Shown: positions 34,501-43,510, numbered from the stretch's first letter. The stretch is 64,000 nucleotides of DNA from Amycolatopsis japonica (GCF_000732925.1 NZ_CP008953.1:1364001-1428000); one strand, 5' to 3'. Notes: generated by a model from the letters alone, not told the origin. Numbers and translations are program-made.

Positions 34501-35588
34501 CCGTCGCGCAGAATCTCGGCGTGCTCGGAAGTCAACACCCCGTCCAGATCGGCCGAGCGGAGGGTGAGGATTGCCTGCAATCGTGGGGGACGGCCTGGTG
34601 CTTGTGGTACGGCGTGGACGCGCTGGGCCACGGTCTCGAACAAGGCTCGGGCAGTGCCGGGTTCGGTAGCCACGATCTCCTCGAACTGGTCGAGGAAAAC
34701 CACGACCCGTTCTTCTTCCCGCAGTGGGGTCAGTGCCTCGGTCAACTGCGCGGAGGGACTGACGGCAGCCTTGGCCTGGAAGTCCACCACACGGCTGCCT
34801 TCCGCTTTCAACTTCGGTACGAGCGAGGCCCGTACCAGGGAGGATTTGCCGCTGCCGGAACCTCCGGTGACCACGACCAGCGGGCGGTGGGCGGCATACT
34901 CGGCCAGCAGGGCCGCCTCGCGGGTCCTGCCGTGAAAGAACGCGGCATCGTGTTCACGGAATGGTTCAAGACCGCGATACGGCGAAGGCGGTATCGCGGC
35001 GTGCATGACCACCGGTTGTAAGTCGAGCACAGCCTGAAGCGGGATCATGTACGCGGTGGTTGTGGCGTGTTCGGCGGCGACGACGACCCCGATGACACCG
35101 CCGGCCTGCGGATTCCATACCGGCCCTCCGGAGAAACCGCGGGCTATCTGTGGCCCACGGGGCACCTCGATCTGCAACCATCCGGTGGCTTGCCCAGCGC
35201 GCAGCTTCCCCGCAACCCAGATCCCCGAGTCCCGTCCCTCGGGAAACCCGAGCATGCGTAGGTCGTCGTTCCACGCCCCGCCGGCGGGTGCGAGTCGCGG
35301 AGGGCGCGCATCGTTCGGCAGGGAATCCAGTTCGAGGATCGCGAGGTCACCCGTGCCATCGGGATGGATCGGATCCCAGACCAGGACCCGACCGGTACAC
35401 GCCGGTCCGTCGAGCAGCGGAAAATCTACGGTGATGGCGTTTGTGGGTGGTCCCCCACGGGCATCCACGCCGAACGCATTGGCCACGACATGAGCGCACG
35501 TGCATACCAGCCGCCTGCCCAGGAGAAACCCCGTTCCCTGGATCTGGCCGTCTGGGCGGAGCAAGCGCACTACCGCAGACTCGAACAT
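31515..35588 (-). CDS. Trypsin-like protease - nSTAND1 NTPase - WD40 protein
   Basis: A 1357-aa protein from ATG 35588 (AAGGGGG site). Residues 1-205 are a trypsin-like domain with His33 (CTCAHVV), Asp81 (TGDLAIL) and Ser153 (GFSGGPV). An nSTAND1 NTPase follows with Walker A GGSGSGKS (Lys248) and Walker B VVFLDQFEE. One transmembrane helix lies near residues 605-625 (AATAVITVLAVVAGSFAVLA). The rest is a WD40-like beta propeller with degenerate blades. STAND proteins with fused proteases are predicted inducible conflict or cell-suicide systems, in which the propeller senses and the protease executes. A Trypco1 gene lies 10 bp upstream. Confidence 0.85.
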   Translation of the reverse strand: MFESAVVRLLRPDGQIQGTGFLLGRRLVCTCAHVVANAFGVDARGGPPTNAITVDFPLLDGPACTGRVLVWDPIHPDGTGDLAILELDSLPNDARPPRLAPAGGAWNDDLRMLGFPEGRDSGIWVAGKLRAGQATGWLQIEVPRGPQIARGFSGGPVWNPQAGGVIGVVVAAEHATTTAYMIPLQAVLDLQPVVMHAAIPPSPYRGLEPFREHDAAFFHGRTREAALLAEYAAHRPLVVVTGGSGSGKSSLVRASLVPKLKAEGSRVVDFQAKAAVSPSAQLTEALTPLREEERVVVFLDQFEEIVATEPGTARALFETVAQRVHAVPQAPGRPPRLQAILTLRSADLDGVLTSEHAEILRDGAVHLLPMGRSDLRDTVVEPVRAAGMMRFDPGLAEVIVQDAVDAPGQLPLVEFALTMLWERHHHGVLTHEAYTKLGRVSGALAGYADTVYRHQLPTQQERDFARRLLLQLVRPTEDGGFTLHRIPVDGIDPQLHGMVEILSRHRLVVTRDGLLALAHEALIRQWPTLAGWLNEDRDYLVWRDRLDTTFRLWREAGKDPGRLLRGRDLAIAEGRAAERPTELTEDQREFLTASQAGRRRGKRRWQAATAVITVLAVVAGSFAVLAQRRNTELTALLRKQAATALAEEAQRRADTAPLASLQFAQAAWQHDPGSPAATAAMLIQQARFGTAQRVQTGLWSQEITALVTSADSQVIAVQESDGAMTVWFGLGTPTPTSWKVNSGRIKAGEVELSDDGSRLAMRTDYSGIEVWNVKDRTGPIRLREPNPPTDPLRDDVTSLTLSPDGRRLAATVTTQTPAGSNQYPLQIFDVDTGQRLPSNIPSDGLRGRAVKRVDTAGTVWMSESSMTETEGHNVIRDWTTGRIVHDLHKGNLNRAGVAIECDLETNEAVLRAGANSEEILRTATSDCTKAEFDGTHNFLLDPTGQQADSFQMIHVLDVHTRKTYQIQTIVPPSGPQKQLMNVVHGPGGPEILIVNSSGVVRTRPLQAKEAPQLFRGSELFGAKQMSDGTTLAMTTGGFDRPTRLEVVDRTTHRQIGGEALATIDVDYTFSPIFTTDERFLLVKSRLKSDLIVISTLDFRVRRTISFPQSQKGTTWNLSAIPANGDEIAVLNGGIFTRWRVSTGEQLSEPLPLQEQTEIARAHAPQAYAVPRQGHPDQVIVITDNELQLWDVTNRHRIRTFRASGNSNFSEVATQGHSAEVAVHTTNGTLETWNPEHDGSSRPPAAMAADRELTTFAPGGSLIVRNRMTSKELEFWDITQGRSVARLSLPTSSSEWRTTNSGLLIGLVRTGAFKIDLNQENWLLHLCAINDRDYVDTERDIITRIPGADSTSPCRIEH

Positions 35589-35598
35589 GCGGACCCCC

Positions 35599-35928
35599 TT
35601 ACGCGACAGGTGGTTTGACCCACTCCACGCTGAGCTCGAAGTTGGCCTCGCTACTCGCCTTTGCGACGACCACACCAGCCGCCGCAGTGACCTTGATTCC
35701 AAACTTCAGCGTGATCTTGTCCGGGGGCTCGACCAGCCCACGCATCTGCTTCACGACGGCCTCGATCGCCGACTGCGTTCGCCGCAGCGCGTCCTGCAAC
35801 GTCTCGCTCGTCGCGTGGGCCACCGCCGCGGTTCGACCGACGCGGTCCAGCCCGGCGCCATCGACATCCGCCACCTCGACCAAGACGACGTCCCCACTGT
35901 CCAGCGGCAACTTGACGACCTGCGGCAC
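35599..35928 (-). CDS. Trypco1 (trypsin co-occurring domain 1) protein
   Basis: A 109-aa protein from GTG 35928 with a GGAGG site. It opens with beta strands (MPQVVKLPLDSGDVVLVEVA), has a central helix (SETLQDALRRTQSAIEAVVK) and closes with strands (KITLKFGIKVTAAAGVVVAK). This is the layout of the CU044_2847/Trypco1 family, named for its association with trypsin-like STAND proteins. It lies 10 bp upstream of the trypsin-nSTAND-WD40 gene. It may be a regulatory subunit or the substrate whose cleavage triggers the response; neither is proven. Confidence 0.8.
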   Translation of the reverse strand: MPQVVKLPLDSGDVVLVEVADVDGAGLDRVGRTAAVAHATSETLQDALRRTQSAIEAVVKQMRGLVEPPDKITLKFGIKVTAAAGVVVAKASSEANFELSVEWVKPPVA

Positions 35929-36176
35929 AACCGGCCCCCTCCTGTGTAGCGCGAAACTTGATCACAACCGAGGGACCGTGGTGGCCACCCGAGGCTCCGC
36001 ACACGCAGACTAACGGAATTCACCTAAACGTACCGATGTGACCACTCACGGCGCCGGCCGTCCATGCCGAACACCGCGTTGCCGATTTAGGCAGGCGGAT
36101 GACCACGCGGGGGGCTGCATTTTGGGGGTAATCACTTTGGCTGGGCCGCCAGTCAAATTTAATGCATGCTTCTCAT

Positions 36177-36590
36177 CTCAACTGATCCTGGACGCCAGGC
36201 GTGCTATCTGCGAGCCTGGTAGTGGCCTGTGCAGGGCCAGTCTTATTCTTCGCGAACTGGAGGTTTTCCTCGACAACCCACCGGCTTCCGGCGACCGCAC
36301 TGGGTAGGCGGCGCGGCAGAAGTAGCAGGTTGGCTTGCTGATCAAGCGGCGGACAAAATATCTGCTGTCCACCTGGGTGACGGGATCGAGCAGGAGCGAG
36401 GGGTTCCGCGCAACGGCGTCGCTCGTATAGAGCGGCTTCAGCGGAAAATCGCTGACACCCGAGCCGCCAGAAAGTCTTGGCCATTGCTGCCTAAGACCGC
36501 CGCGGCACCCGTCCACCAGGTCCTGCCACCCAGACCGGGCGGTCCTGCGCGCTCGCATGCTTTGTGAACGTCTGAACTTGAAGCCGCGTC
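36177..36590 (-). pseudogene. IS701-type transposase remnant
   Basis: Fragments in different frames match the C-terminal part of IS701-family DDE transposases: YFVRRLISKPT, then VAGSRWVVEENLQFAKNKTG (the family's GSRW..EE.FQ.AK.. motif with the catalytic Glu), then HYQARR, a stop, and HAWR. At least two frameshifts and one stop are needed. The N-terminus and inverted repeats are not visible. The stretch 36591-36841 holds nothing recognisable. Confidence 0.55.
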
Positions 36591-36841
36591 GCGCGAGCAG
36601 CGGCTCGCCGCTGATCCCACCGCGGCGTCGACCGCGCTGCCCGACGAAGCTGCACGACGAACTTACCGAGCAGCACGGTCGCACAGCAGAGGCGATCTGT
36701 TCCCGGTTGATCAAGTTTCACTGCGATATTGACACGCCTGCCCGGGCAAGCCTGCACGCCTGAACGCGGCGCCGAACTCAAAGCCCGGCTCGATGTCGAC
36801 TACGCAGCAGCCGCAGCTAGCACGTGGGGTTCGGCGCGCGC

Positions 36842-38695
36842 CTAGGATCGATGATGGGGGAACAAGCCGTAGCGACCGTGGTCTGCGTTTTTGGTGAAGG
36901 AGATGTCCCGTGTCTCGGACTCTAGGTGGTCCGGTGGGTTCTGGTTTTCCAGGATGATGATTTGGCCGGAGAAGTTCGTCTGGATATCGGCGAAGAACCG
37001 GGCTGAGAGGCTGGTGGTGTCGAGGATGTCGCCGCTGTTGTCGGGTTCGTCGTTCGGGTCCGGTGGCCGGTAGACGACGAGGGGGGAGTCGAGTATGACG
37101 AAGCCGGGGTGGGGGAGGTCGTTGTCGAAGCAGTATTGGGCGAGCGAGATGGTGAAGGCGGCGTGCAGGATGGCCCGGACGCCTTTGCCGTGGGCGGAGC
37201 GCAGCTGGTTGCCGGACATGATGTCTTTTTTGTCGAAGTTGTAGCTGGTGGTGTCGGCTTCCTGGTAGCCCCAGGCCCTTAGCCTTGCCGCGATCATGCG
37301 GGAGAGGTTGGCGACCGCGGTGCGTTGCAGACCCGCTGTTTGCTCCATTTTGTCAGGCTTCGGCGCCTCTTCGATCTCGGTGCGGAGTCTTTCGAGGCGC
37401 TGAATGCGTTTGATGGCGTCGGCGTCGCGTTCCAGTTGAGATGATTTAGTGAGCAGGTCGCGGAGCTCGGTTTCCTGGGGATTGAGCAGGTTGTCCAGCC
37501 GCGCGATCTCTGTCCGTGCTTGGGCTGCTTGGTCGGTGAAGGCCTGGAGCCTCTGAACCTTCTCGTCGCGTTCGGCGCGCAGGCCGGCGATGGCTTCAAC
37601 CAGGTCCCCGCGGAGCGCGGTCGTCTTGAGCTGTTCTTCGCGTACGGATTCGGCGAGCGCAGTTGTGTCGTCGGCGCAGTCCTCGTTGAGGTGCTGGTGT
37701 TCGGGGTCGGCGCCGCAGAACACACAACGTCCTGGGCTGAAGTAGCCGAGCAGTGTCCCGGCTTCAGCTACGGCGTCCAGCCGGTCTAGGTCAGAGGTGT
37801 ACTGCTTATGCAGCAGTGTGAAGCGCGCCTCGAGTGTCTCCAGTTCGGCCAGGCTTCGCCGTGCGGCGGTGGCAAGCCGCTCGTTGTTGGACAGGGCGTG
37901 CCCCCACTGCTGCCTCGCTTCGGCGGCCTGCTCGATGCTCGCCGTCGATGTGGCAATCGTCCCTTGTAGGCGCTGGAGTTGTTCGTTGATCTGTTGAAGG
38001 GTCTCGTTGCTGCGGAGTTGTTCGCGCAGCTCGGAAATCAACGTGTCGATGACTTCGCTCTTGGCTGCCTTGGACCTGCTCTGGTCCTTCTCCGATTCGC
38101 GTGGCGTGAGCGCGGAGTCGTCATCGCCCTGCAACAGCAGCCGAAAGGCAGAGATCTCTTTGGTCTCGTCTGTCACCTGCCCCGATGAGATCGGTGAGGT
38201 CTTGGCCTGGATCTTAATTTCGTTCACGAGGACCAAGGGAGCCAGGGTTCGAACGGAGAACGAGACAGTGTTCCCGGCTCTGTCTTTGCGAATGACCTTG
38301 TTATCGAGGCCGAGCTTGCCCAGGAGATAGCGCGAGAGATTCTCGGTGCTCCTGGCACTGTGTTTCGCCGATAATGACCTGCGGTCGACGGGCAACGGGT
38401 AGGCGCGATGATCCCCCTGGAAGAGGCTGAACTTGCCACCGTGCGGGCTCCGGGCCAGTGTCACCGGGGTCCCGTCGGGCAGCTGCACGCCGAGCAGCAC
38501 TTGGTCGTAGCCGTCGTGTTCGGGGAGTTCCTCGAGTTTCGAGCCGCCCAGCATGAAGTCGAGGGAGTCGGCGATGTGGGACTTCCCCGTGTCTGACGGT
38601 CCGCGGACGAGGGTGAGCTTGGGGCCGAATTCCACGGTGGCGGGGTCGACCGACGCGCCTATGAAGGTCAGGTGCAGCAGCCTCAGCCGTTCCAT
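36842..38695 (-). CDS. ABC-3C system SMC/Rad50-like ATPase
   Basis: A 617-aa protein. Walker A GPSDTGKS is at residues 32-39, and a Walker B-like GFVILDSPLVVY near 550. A long coiled coil between them holds a zinc-hook-like CVFCGADPEHQHLNEDC (Cys324, Cys327, His333 or His335, Cys340). This is the SMC-like ATPase of DUF3732-type three-component ABC (ABC-3C) conflict systems. Its start overlaps the end of the middle-component gene by 13 bases, and both partner genes are adjacent. The system probably senses foreign DNA and activates a nuclease partner. Confidence 0.82.
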   Translation of the reverse strand: MERLRLLHLTFIGASVDPATVEFGPKLTLVRGPSDTGKSHIADSLDFMLGGSKLEELPEHDGYDQVLLGVQLPDGTPVTLARSPHGGKFSLFQGDHRAYPLPVDRRSLSAKHSARSTENLSRYLLGKLGLDNKVIRKDRAGNTVSFSVRTLAPLVLVNEIKIQAKTSPISSGQVTDETKEISAFRLLLQGDDDSALTPRESEKDQSRSKAAKSEVIDTLISELREQLRSNETLQQINEQLQRLQGTIATSTASIEQAAEARQQWGHALSNNERLATAARRSLAELETLEARFTLLHKQYTSDLDRLDAVAEAGTLLGYFSPGRCVFCGADPEHQHLNEDCADDTTALAESVREEQLKTTALRGDLVEAIAGLRAERDEKVQRLQAFTDQAAQARTEIARLDNLLNPQETELRDLLTKSSQLERDADAIKRIQRLERLRTEIEEAPKPDKMEQTAGLQRTAVANLSRMIAARLRAWGYQEADTTSYNFDKKDIMSGNQLRSAHGKGVRAILHAAFTISLAQYCFDNDLPHPGFVILDSPLVVYRPPDPNDEPDNSGDILDTTSLSARFFADIQTNFSGQIIILENQNPPDHLESETRDISFTKNADHGRYGLFPHHRS

Positions 38696-39171
38696 GGCTC
38701 TGCCTGCCTCTCGCTGCTGGTGAAGCCTGTGTCAGCGGGGCGTCTGCGGAAGATCACCGTAGTCTGCTGGCGGATCTCCTCGTCGGACATTGTCGCGAAC
38801 CGCTCGACCACCCACCGGGTGCGGTTGCGCAGTTCGGTGATGTAGCTGGAGGCGAGTCCGCTGACGAAGCTGTATGCCTCATCTCCGGCTTGGTATCGGA
38901 TGCCGGTGTTTGGCGCCTGCATGTCGATGAGCCCGGCGCGCAGCATGACTCGTAGCCCTTCTTCGACGTTGGCCCGCCGGACGCCGAGCTCACCGGCGTG
39001 CAGGGGATGGTCAGGATGGATGGAGGGTGGCCCTCCGAGTTCGGCGGTATGGAGCACGGTGTGGTCGAGCAGGACCAGGTGATTGATGTCCAGCTGTTGC
39101 GGATAGGCCTCGGTCAGCATCACGAGGACGCGGAGCCCGTATTCGAGCGGACCGTTGAGGGAGCTTCTCAT
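38683..39171 (-). CDS. ABC-3C system middle component
   Basis: A 162-aa protein starting MRSSLNGPLEYGLRVLVMLT. The order LVLLDHTVLHTAE, then HPDHPLHAGELGVRR, then LRVMLRAGLID suggests a winged-helix-like fold, as described for middle components of ABC-3C systems. It sits between the REase-like gene (4-base ATGA overlap) and the SMC-like ATPase (13-base overlap). The translational coupling supports one complex. It may bridge the ATPase and the effector. Confidence 0.78.
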   Translation of the reverse strand: MRSSLNGPLEYGLRVLVMLTEAYPQQLDINHLVLLDHTVLHTAELGGPPSIHPDHPLHAGELGVRRANVEEGLRVMLRAGLIDMQAPNTGIRYQAGDEAYSFVSGLASSYITELRNRTRWVVERFATMSDEEIRQQTTVIFRRRPADTGFTSSERQAEPWNG

Positions 39172-40268
39172 GACTCGTCCACCCACGTCAGACGGTCATC
39201 GTTGGCCAGCTGGTGGCAGACGCCCTGGCGGTCTTCGATCTCGGTCACGTTGATGAGCTTGTGCCGGCTGAGGTCGAGGCTGCCCACGTGCGTCATCACC
39301 TGGTTCAGCTTCGCGAAGCCGTTCGGGTGGTCGGCATCGGCGACGTCGACCACCCCTGCGTGGATGTCCTCTTGAAGCTTCTCGAAGGTGCCCGGCGGCA
39401 CCGCTCCTGCGGAGTAAGCCTTGAGCGACTCGGCCTTGAAGAATCGCACCCGTTGCCGCTGCAGGTTCTTGGCCATCTTCGGGACGGCGGTCACGGATTC
39501 CAAGGTGGTGATCGTGCCTGGGTGGCGTTCGGCGTATACCGCCAGAAGCTGCTGCAGGTAGCGCGTCTCGTCCGGCGAGTAGTCCTCCGGCGGGCTCTCG
39601 CTGCTAGCGCGTTCGGGAAGTGACGTGCCGAACCGGGAGGCATGCCATCGGGTCTGGGAGTGAGTGGTCAGCGCCTCTTGCACCTCCACCGACCTGAACA
39701 TGCTGAAGGCGGTGCCTGTCACCAACGTCCGCACCGCTTCGATTGCGTCTTCGTCCAGCCCTTTCACCAGAGCGTCGCCGTCGACGAGCCGGTCCAAGAA
39801 CTTCGCGCGCAGGGCAGTCGGCTTGCTGACCAGCATGTTGAGCTGAGTGGACAGCCCCCTCGGCGCCAGGAACTGGTAGCTGCGGGGAAGGGTGTATGCC
39901 CCCTCCAAAGTGGACACGAAGACCTTGAGGATCTCCTTCGCAGCGTCACCGAAGCTAAGCGGCTTGTCGTAGTGCTTGGCCTGGAAGCAATCCCACGGCC
40001 CCTCGAACTGCTCGTGGGTCTTGAACGCGGCGATGTCCGCGCCCTTGTCGCCCGCTCCGCCGAGGCGCTTGATCTGGAAGTAGTCTTCGTTCAGGGCAGT
40101 GGCCCACTCGCGGATGAACTCTTCCCAGTCGTCAGGCGAGTACGACATGATGCGCGCCATAGGTGGGACGGGAGGCCCGTCCAAGGCCACCGACAGGGTC
40201 GAGTCGGCGGGCGTGGGCATGGCGCTGACGGCGATGCGCCGGTCGACCTGCTGCTCACCCGTGGTCAC
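39168..40268 (-). CDS. ABC-3C system protein with restriction-endonuclease-like domain
   Basis: A 366-aa protein. The GTG at 40268 is preferred because GGAGGG lies 10 bases upstream; ATG 40220 is an alternative. Residues 45-105 form a Mrr/PD-(D/E)xK-like nuclease: DDWEEFIREWATAL (Glu49/50), GDKGADIAAF (Asp78) and CFQAKHY (Gln96-x-Lys98). The C-terminal 230 residues are the ABC-3C-specific partner region. It is the first gene of the operon and the likely DNA-cutting effector. Upstream (40269-40885) no further component is visible. Confidence 0.8.
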   Translation of the reverse strand: MTTGEQQVDRRIAVSAMPTPADSTLSVALDGPPVPPMARIMSYSPDDWEEFIREWATALNEDYFQIKRLGGAGDKGADIAAFKTHEQFEGPWDCFQAKHYDKPLSFGDAAKEILKVFVSTLEGAYTLPRSYQFLAPRGLSTQLNMLVSKPTALRAKFLDRLVDGDALVKGLDEDAIEAVRTLVTGTAFSMFRSVEVQEALTTHSQTRWHASRFGTSLPERASSESPPEDYSPDETRYLQQLLAVYAERHPGTITTLESVTAVPKMAKNLQRQRVRFFKAESLKAYSAGAVPPGTFEKLQEDIHAGVVDVADADHPNGFAKLNQVMTHVGSLDLSRHKLINVTEIEDRQGVCHQLANDDRLTWVDES

Positions 40269-40885
40269 GCTGTGCTTGCCCTCCGCCCCAGTTGGTTGTC
40301 GATCATAGTGTCGTTCCAAGGGCCGCACATGTAACAGAGAGCTTGCAAGCAAAGTCAACGGAACTCGTAGCCATGGCGCTGAAGCCCTTCGAAATCCGAC
40401 GCTGGCGAACCAGATGCCTGACTGTTAGTCGTACCGGTTGTGGAGACAATCCCGAGCGCTCCCGGGGTGCCGGTGAACCTGCGGTGGTACCTCGAAGACC
40501 ACCTGTCCTAGGGACTTGACCTGCGCATACTCGGCATTCTTAGGTCAAGTGGGTTACCGTCGAACTATGAACGGCGCGCACGTGGACATCGGTGTGCGGG
40601 GTGACGGGAGCTCGCGATGGCGCGGAGGGCGGTGCGCAGCCAGGCGGAGGGCGGCCGGCTGCGGGAGGGTCGGAGTGGGCGTACGAGTACAAGCTCGACT
40701 TCTGGACACGGTTTCAAGCTGTTGATCGAGACTGCTGACCGACGTCTGGCCTCTGGGGAAGCGGACAAGGAACCCGGACCCAGTCCTGGCACATAGTCGG
40801 CATCTCGTTACTGCGAAGGGGTGGTGGCCCCTCCGGCGTCTCGGGCGAGCGATTTTGTCGGTGCCCGTCGCTATGGTTCCTGGCC
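40269..40885. other. Intergenic region between divergent defence genes
   Basis: About 600 bp that should hold promoters for the ABC-3C operon (leftward) and the DUF4379 gene (rightward). I see no gene. A GCTTGCAAGC palindrome lies near 40341-40350. Short plus-strand frames here are Arg/Gly-rich shadows. Confidence 0.4.
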
Positions 40886-42997
40886 ATGCCCTCAGAACCG
40901 AAGGGCGATCGCAGGAAGGTGGCGCACGCGCTCGCGTTCGTCCCCTACGAGAAGTCGATTGCCGCGCTCTTCCCAGGTCTGGTATCCGAGTTCGTCCGGT
41001 GTGTGAAGTACCCCGACTTAATGCCGGCCCAGCTCAGTCCGAATTCCGGCCTCGAATGCATCTGGCTGTGCCCGACGTGCGAGAAGCCGTGGAATGCCCG
41101 GCCGGAAGAGCGGACGAAGGGGCGCGGGCGCGTGTGTCCGACTCTCTCCTGCCGAGGACAGGTCTCGTTCGCCGACGCCCGTCCACACTTGGTATTTGAG
41201 TTCATCGAGTTCGTCGGGAAACCTGGCCGCACCTTGCACAACACTCCTTCTGGGTCTGAGCTGATGTGCCTATGGCGCTGCCCCGTTGGGCATCCTGACT
41301 ATCCGATGCGGCTCCATGCCCGTGCTAAGGAATCTGAGTCTGGCTGCCCCCAATGCGGAGCTGCGCGCGCGGGGATGGCTCGGCGCGAACCTAAGCCCGG
41401 CAGGTCGCTCGCTGATACCCACCTGCATCTGGTCGAACAGTTCGTTCGCAATCTCACCAGCCCCGGCAGCAGGCCGGACCGGCTGAGTTACGGGTCGAAC
41501 GACAGGTGCGTGTGGCGGTGCCCGCTTCACCACGAGCGCGAAATCGTCGTCAAGAGCCGTGCCAGGAACGGCTGTCCGGGATGTGGCACGGCTGGGACGT
41601 CCCTGCTGGAACTGAAGATCGCTGAGTTGCTCATCGCGGCGACCGGGGCAGAGGTCGAAGTCGACGCTCGGCGTGCTGTGGCGAAGGGCAACAAGCTGCG
41701 TATCGACCTGCATATCCCGGCGATCGACTTATTCATCGACTTGGATCCCGACTTCACGCACGGACCCGGCAGGCTCGCGGCCGATCTGCGCAAGAACGAG
41801 AGAATGGCGGATGTTGACTACGTGCGCATCAGGTCGACGAACGTGCCTCGCATCCCCCGGTCGATCGTGGTCGCCGAAAGCGAGCCCTGGGAGCGACCGT
41901 GGGAGTGGGCTCGGGCTCTTGGGCACCAAGTGAAGGACCGCGGGCTGTCGTGGCGGGACCTCACCGATGCGGAGCAGGCCGAAGCGGTCCACCGGGCCAC
42001 GCTTCGTTGGTTTCAGCTCCCCGGATCCCGGCCGAAGGTATCGGCACTCGACGCCGCACCTCATCTGGCCGACGAGTTCGTCGTCAACAAAGATCGTCCA
42101 GGTATTGGGCTCGACATGCTCTCCCCAGGCGCCAAGGACAAGTGCCGGTGGCGGTGCGAACAACAGCATGAATGGGATACGAAGGTCAGGGACCGCACGA
42201 AGCCAAAGGGCACCGGGTGTCCCGACTGCGACCGCGCAAGGCGGGCTCACTTCGCTCGTGAGAGGGCCATCGCAGCGCCGGGCGAGTCGCTCGCCGACCG
42301 GCGTCCTGATCTGGTGGCCGAGTTCGTTGCGTGTCTGGACCGTCCAGAGTTGACGGAGCAGACGATGAAGCCTGCTGCGGAGCTGCTGTGTTTGTGGAAG
42401 TGTGCCCGCGGCCACAGATGGAAAGCACTGGCCAACAACAGGTCAAAACCCAACGGCACAGGATGTCCCGACTGCCACCAGGATGAGAGGTGGAAGAACC
42501 GCGGTCTCGCGAAGCCCGGAGAAGCACTTGCCGATGTGCGCCCTGAGATCGCAACCGAGTTCGTCGCCTGCATCGATCAGCCGGAACTGACAAAGCACAC
42601 GCTCAAACCACACTCGAAGTACTTGTGCTCGTGGCGATGCGGCAAGTGTGACGACACGTGGGAAGCGAGAGCGGCGGCTCGCAAGCAACCATGGTGCGAG
42701 TCGTGCAATTCGAAGGCGGGGTGGGAGCGGAGACGTCAGGCCAGTTCTAAAGAGAGTCTCGCTGATGCGCGCCCTGAGATCGCGGCCGAGTTCGTCGCTT
42801 GCATCGATCGACCGAAACTGACGAAGCACACGCTAACACCAGGATCGAAGTTTTTATGTTTGTGGCAGTGCGGTGAGTGTGGCCACCGATGGGAGGTGGC
42901 AGCGCAGAGCCGTAGGCGGCCACGATGCCGTTCATGCAACTTGAAGAAGGGGTGGGAGTTGAGGCATCGGGGTAAAAACGTGCCTGTGGCACCGTGA
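40886..42997 (+). CDS. Seven-repeat DUF4379 zinc-ribbon protein with embedded nuclease domain
   Basis: A 703-aa protein with seven copies of a 60-residue DUF4379-type module (S/ALAD..P.L..EF, then C.W.C..H.W and GCP.C), three before and four after a different domain at about residues 236-330. That domain (LELKIAELLIAATGAEVEVD, then LRIDLHIPAIDLFIDLDPDF, then ADLRKNERMADVDYVRIRS) has the D...D/E-x-D...R pattern of Vsr-like/DUF559 PD-(D/E)xK nucleases. The zinc ribbons probably bind nucleic acid. The start ATG at 40886 has no clear ribosome-binding site. It lies in the defence-rich stretch and is a plausible anti-phage nuclease. Confidence 0.8.
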   Translation: MPSEPKGDRRKVAHALAFVPYEKSIAALFPGLVSEFVRCVKYPDLMPAQLSPNSGLECIWLCPTCEKPWNARPEERTKGRGRVCPTLSCRGQVSFADARPHLVFEFIEFVGKPGRTLHNTPSGSELMCLWRCPVGHPDYPMRLHARAKESESGCPQCGAARAGMARREPKPGRSLADTHLHLVEQFVRNLTSPGSRPDRLSYGSNDRCVWRCPLHHEREIVVKSRARNGCPGCGTAGTSLLELKIAELLIAATGAEVEVDARRAVAKGNKLRIDLHIPAIDLFIDLDPDFTHGPGRLAADLRKNERMADVDYVRIRSTNVPRIPRSIVVAESEPWERPWEWARALGHQVKDRGLSWRDLTDAEQAEAVHRATLRWFQLPGSRPKVSALDAAPHLADEFVVNKDRPGIGLDMLSPGAKDKCRWRCEQQHEWDTKVRDRTKPKGTGCPDCDRARRAHFARERAIAAPGESLADRRPDLVAEFVACLDRPELTEQTMKPAAELLCLWKCARGHRWKALANNRSKPNGTGCPDCHQDERWKNRGLAKPGEALADVRPEIATEFVACIDQPELTKHTLKPHSKYLCSWRCGKCDDTWEARAAARKQPWCESCNSKAGWERRRQASSKESLADARPEIAAEFVACIDRPKLTKHTLTPGSKFLCLWQCGECGHRWEVAAQSRRRPRCRSCNLKKGWELRHRGKNVPVAP

Positions 42998-43204
42998 TTC
43001 CTACGCTTTGGCGGAAGCGAGCAAGTACAGACCTGGGCCTGATCGGCAGCGGCTCGAATTGCCACCGTAGTCCAGCGGTATAGATTCGCTGTCTGCCACA
43101 GCCCGTTGCCCGAGCCATTATCAAGGAAGGGCCACCAGTCATCGCGCCTCGGCGGCTCGCCGCGCGTGGCCAGCATCGGCGACAACAGGAAGCAGTGGCG
43201 GCTC

Positions 43205-43510
43205 CACAGTGGACATAATGCCCGGCGGCGAGGTGTTCGAGCACTTCCAGCTCGCAGGGCGTCAGCGTCCGCACAACGTTGTCTCGTGTGGGGCGGGAGG
43301 TGTCGGTGGGGCGGAGCCGTTCGGCGAAGTGGCCGATCAGGCTTCGGGTGACCGCAGGGGCCAGTAGGGACTCGCCGCGGGCGATCGTGCGGACGCCGTC
43401 GACCAGCTGCGCCGGTGGCGTGTCTTTGAGGGAACCCGCTGGCGCCGGCGCGAAGTGCCTCGTACACGTACTCGTCGACGTTGAACGTGGTGACGACCAG
43501 CACCTTCACC
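43205..43510 (-). pseudogene. NarL/LuxR-type response regulator remnant
   Basis: VKVLVVTTFNVDEYVYEALR then AGASGF, typical of the receiver domain's second half, is followed after one inserted base (near 43420) by KDTPPAQLVDGVRTIARGES, LLAPAVTRSLIGHF and the start of the HTH (LTPCELEVLEHLAAG). The phosphoacceptor half and the rest of the HTH are missing. Clearly decayed. Confidence 0.6.

Noticed and set aside
36229-36763. Plus-strand ORFs of 112 and 68 codons
   Set aside because: They are antisense to, or next to, the decayed transposase and show no coherent protein features.
43060-43130. A tRNA-like stretch (GTAGTCCAGCGGTATAGATTC)
   Set aside because: No acceptor stem, anticodon arm and T-arm can be folded together; probably chance in decayed DNA.
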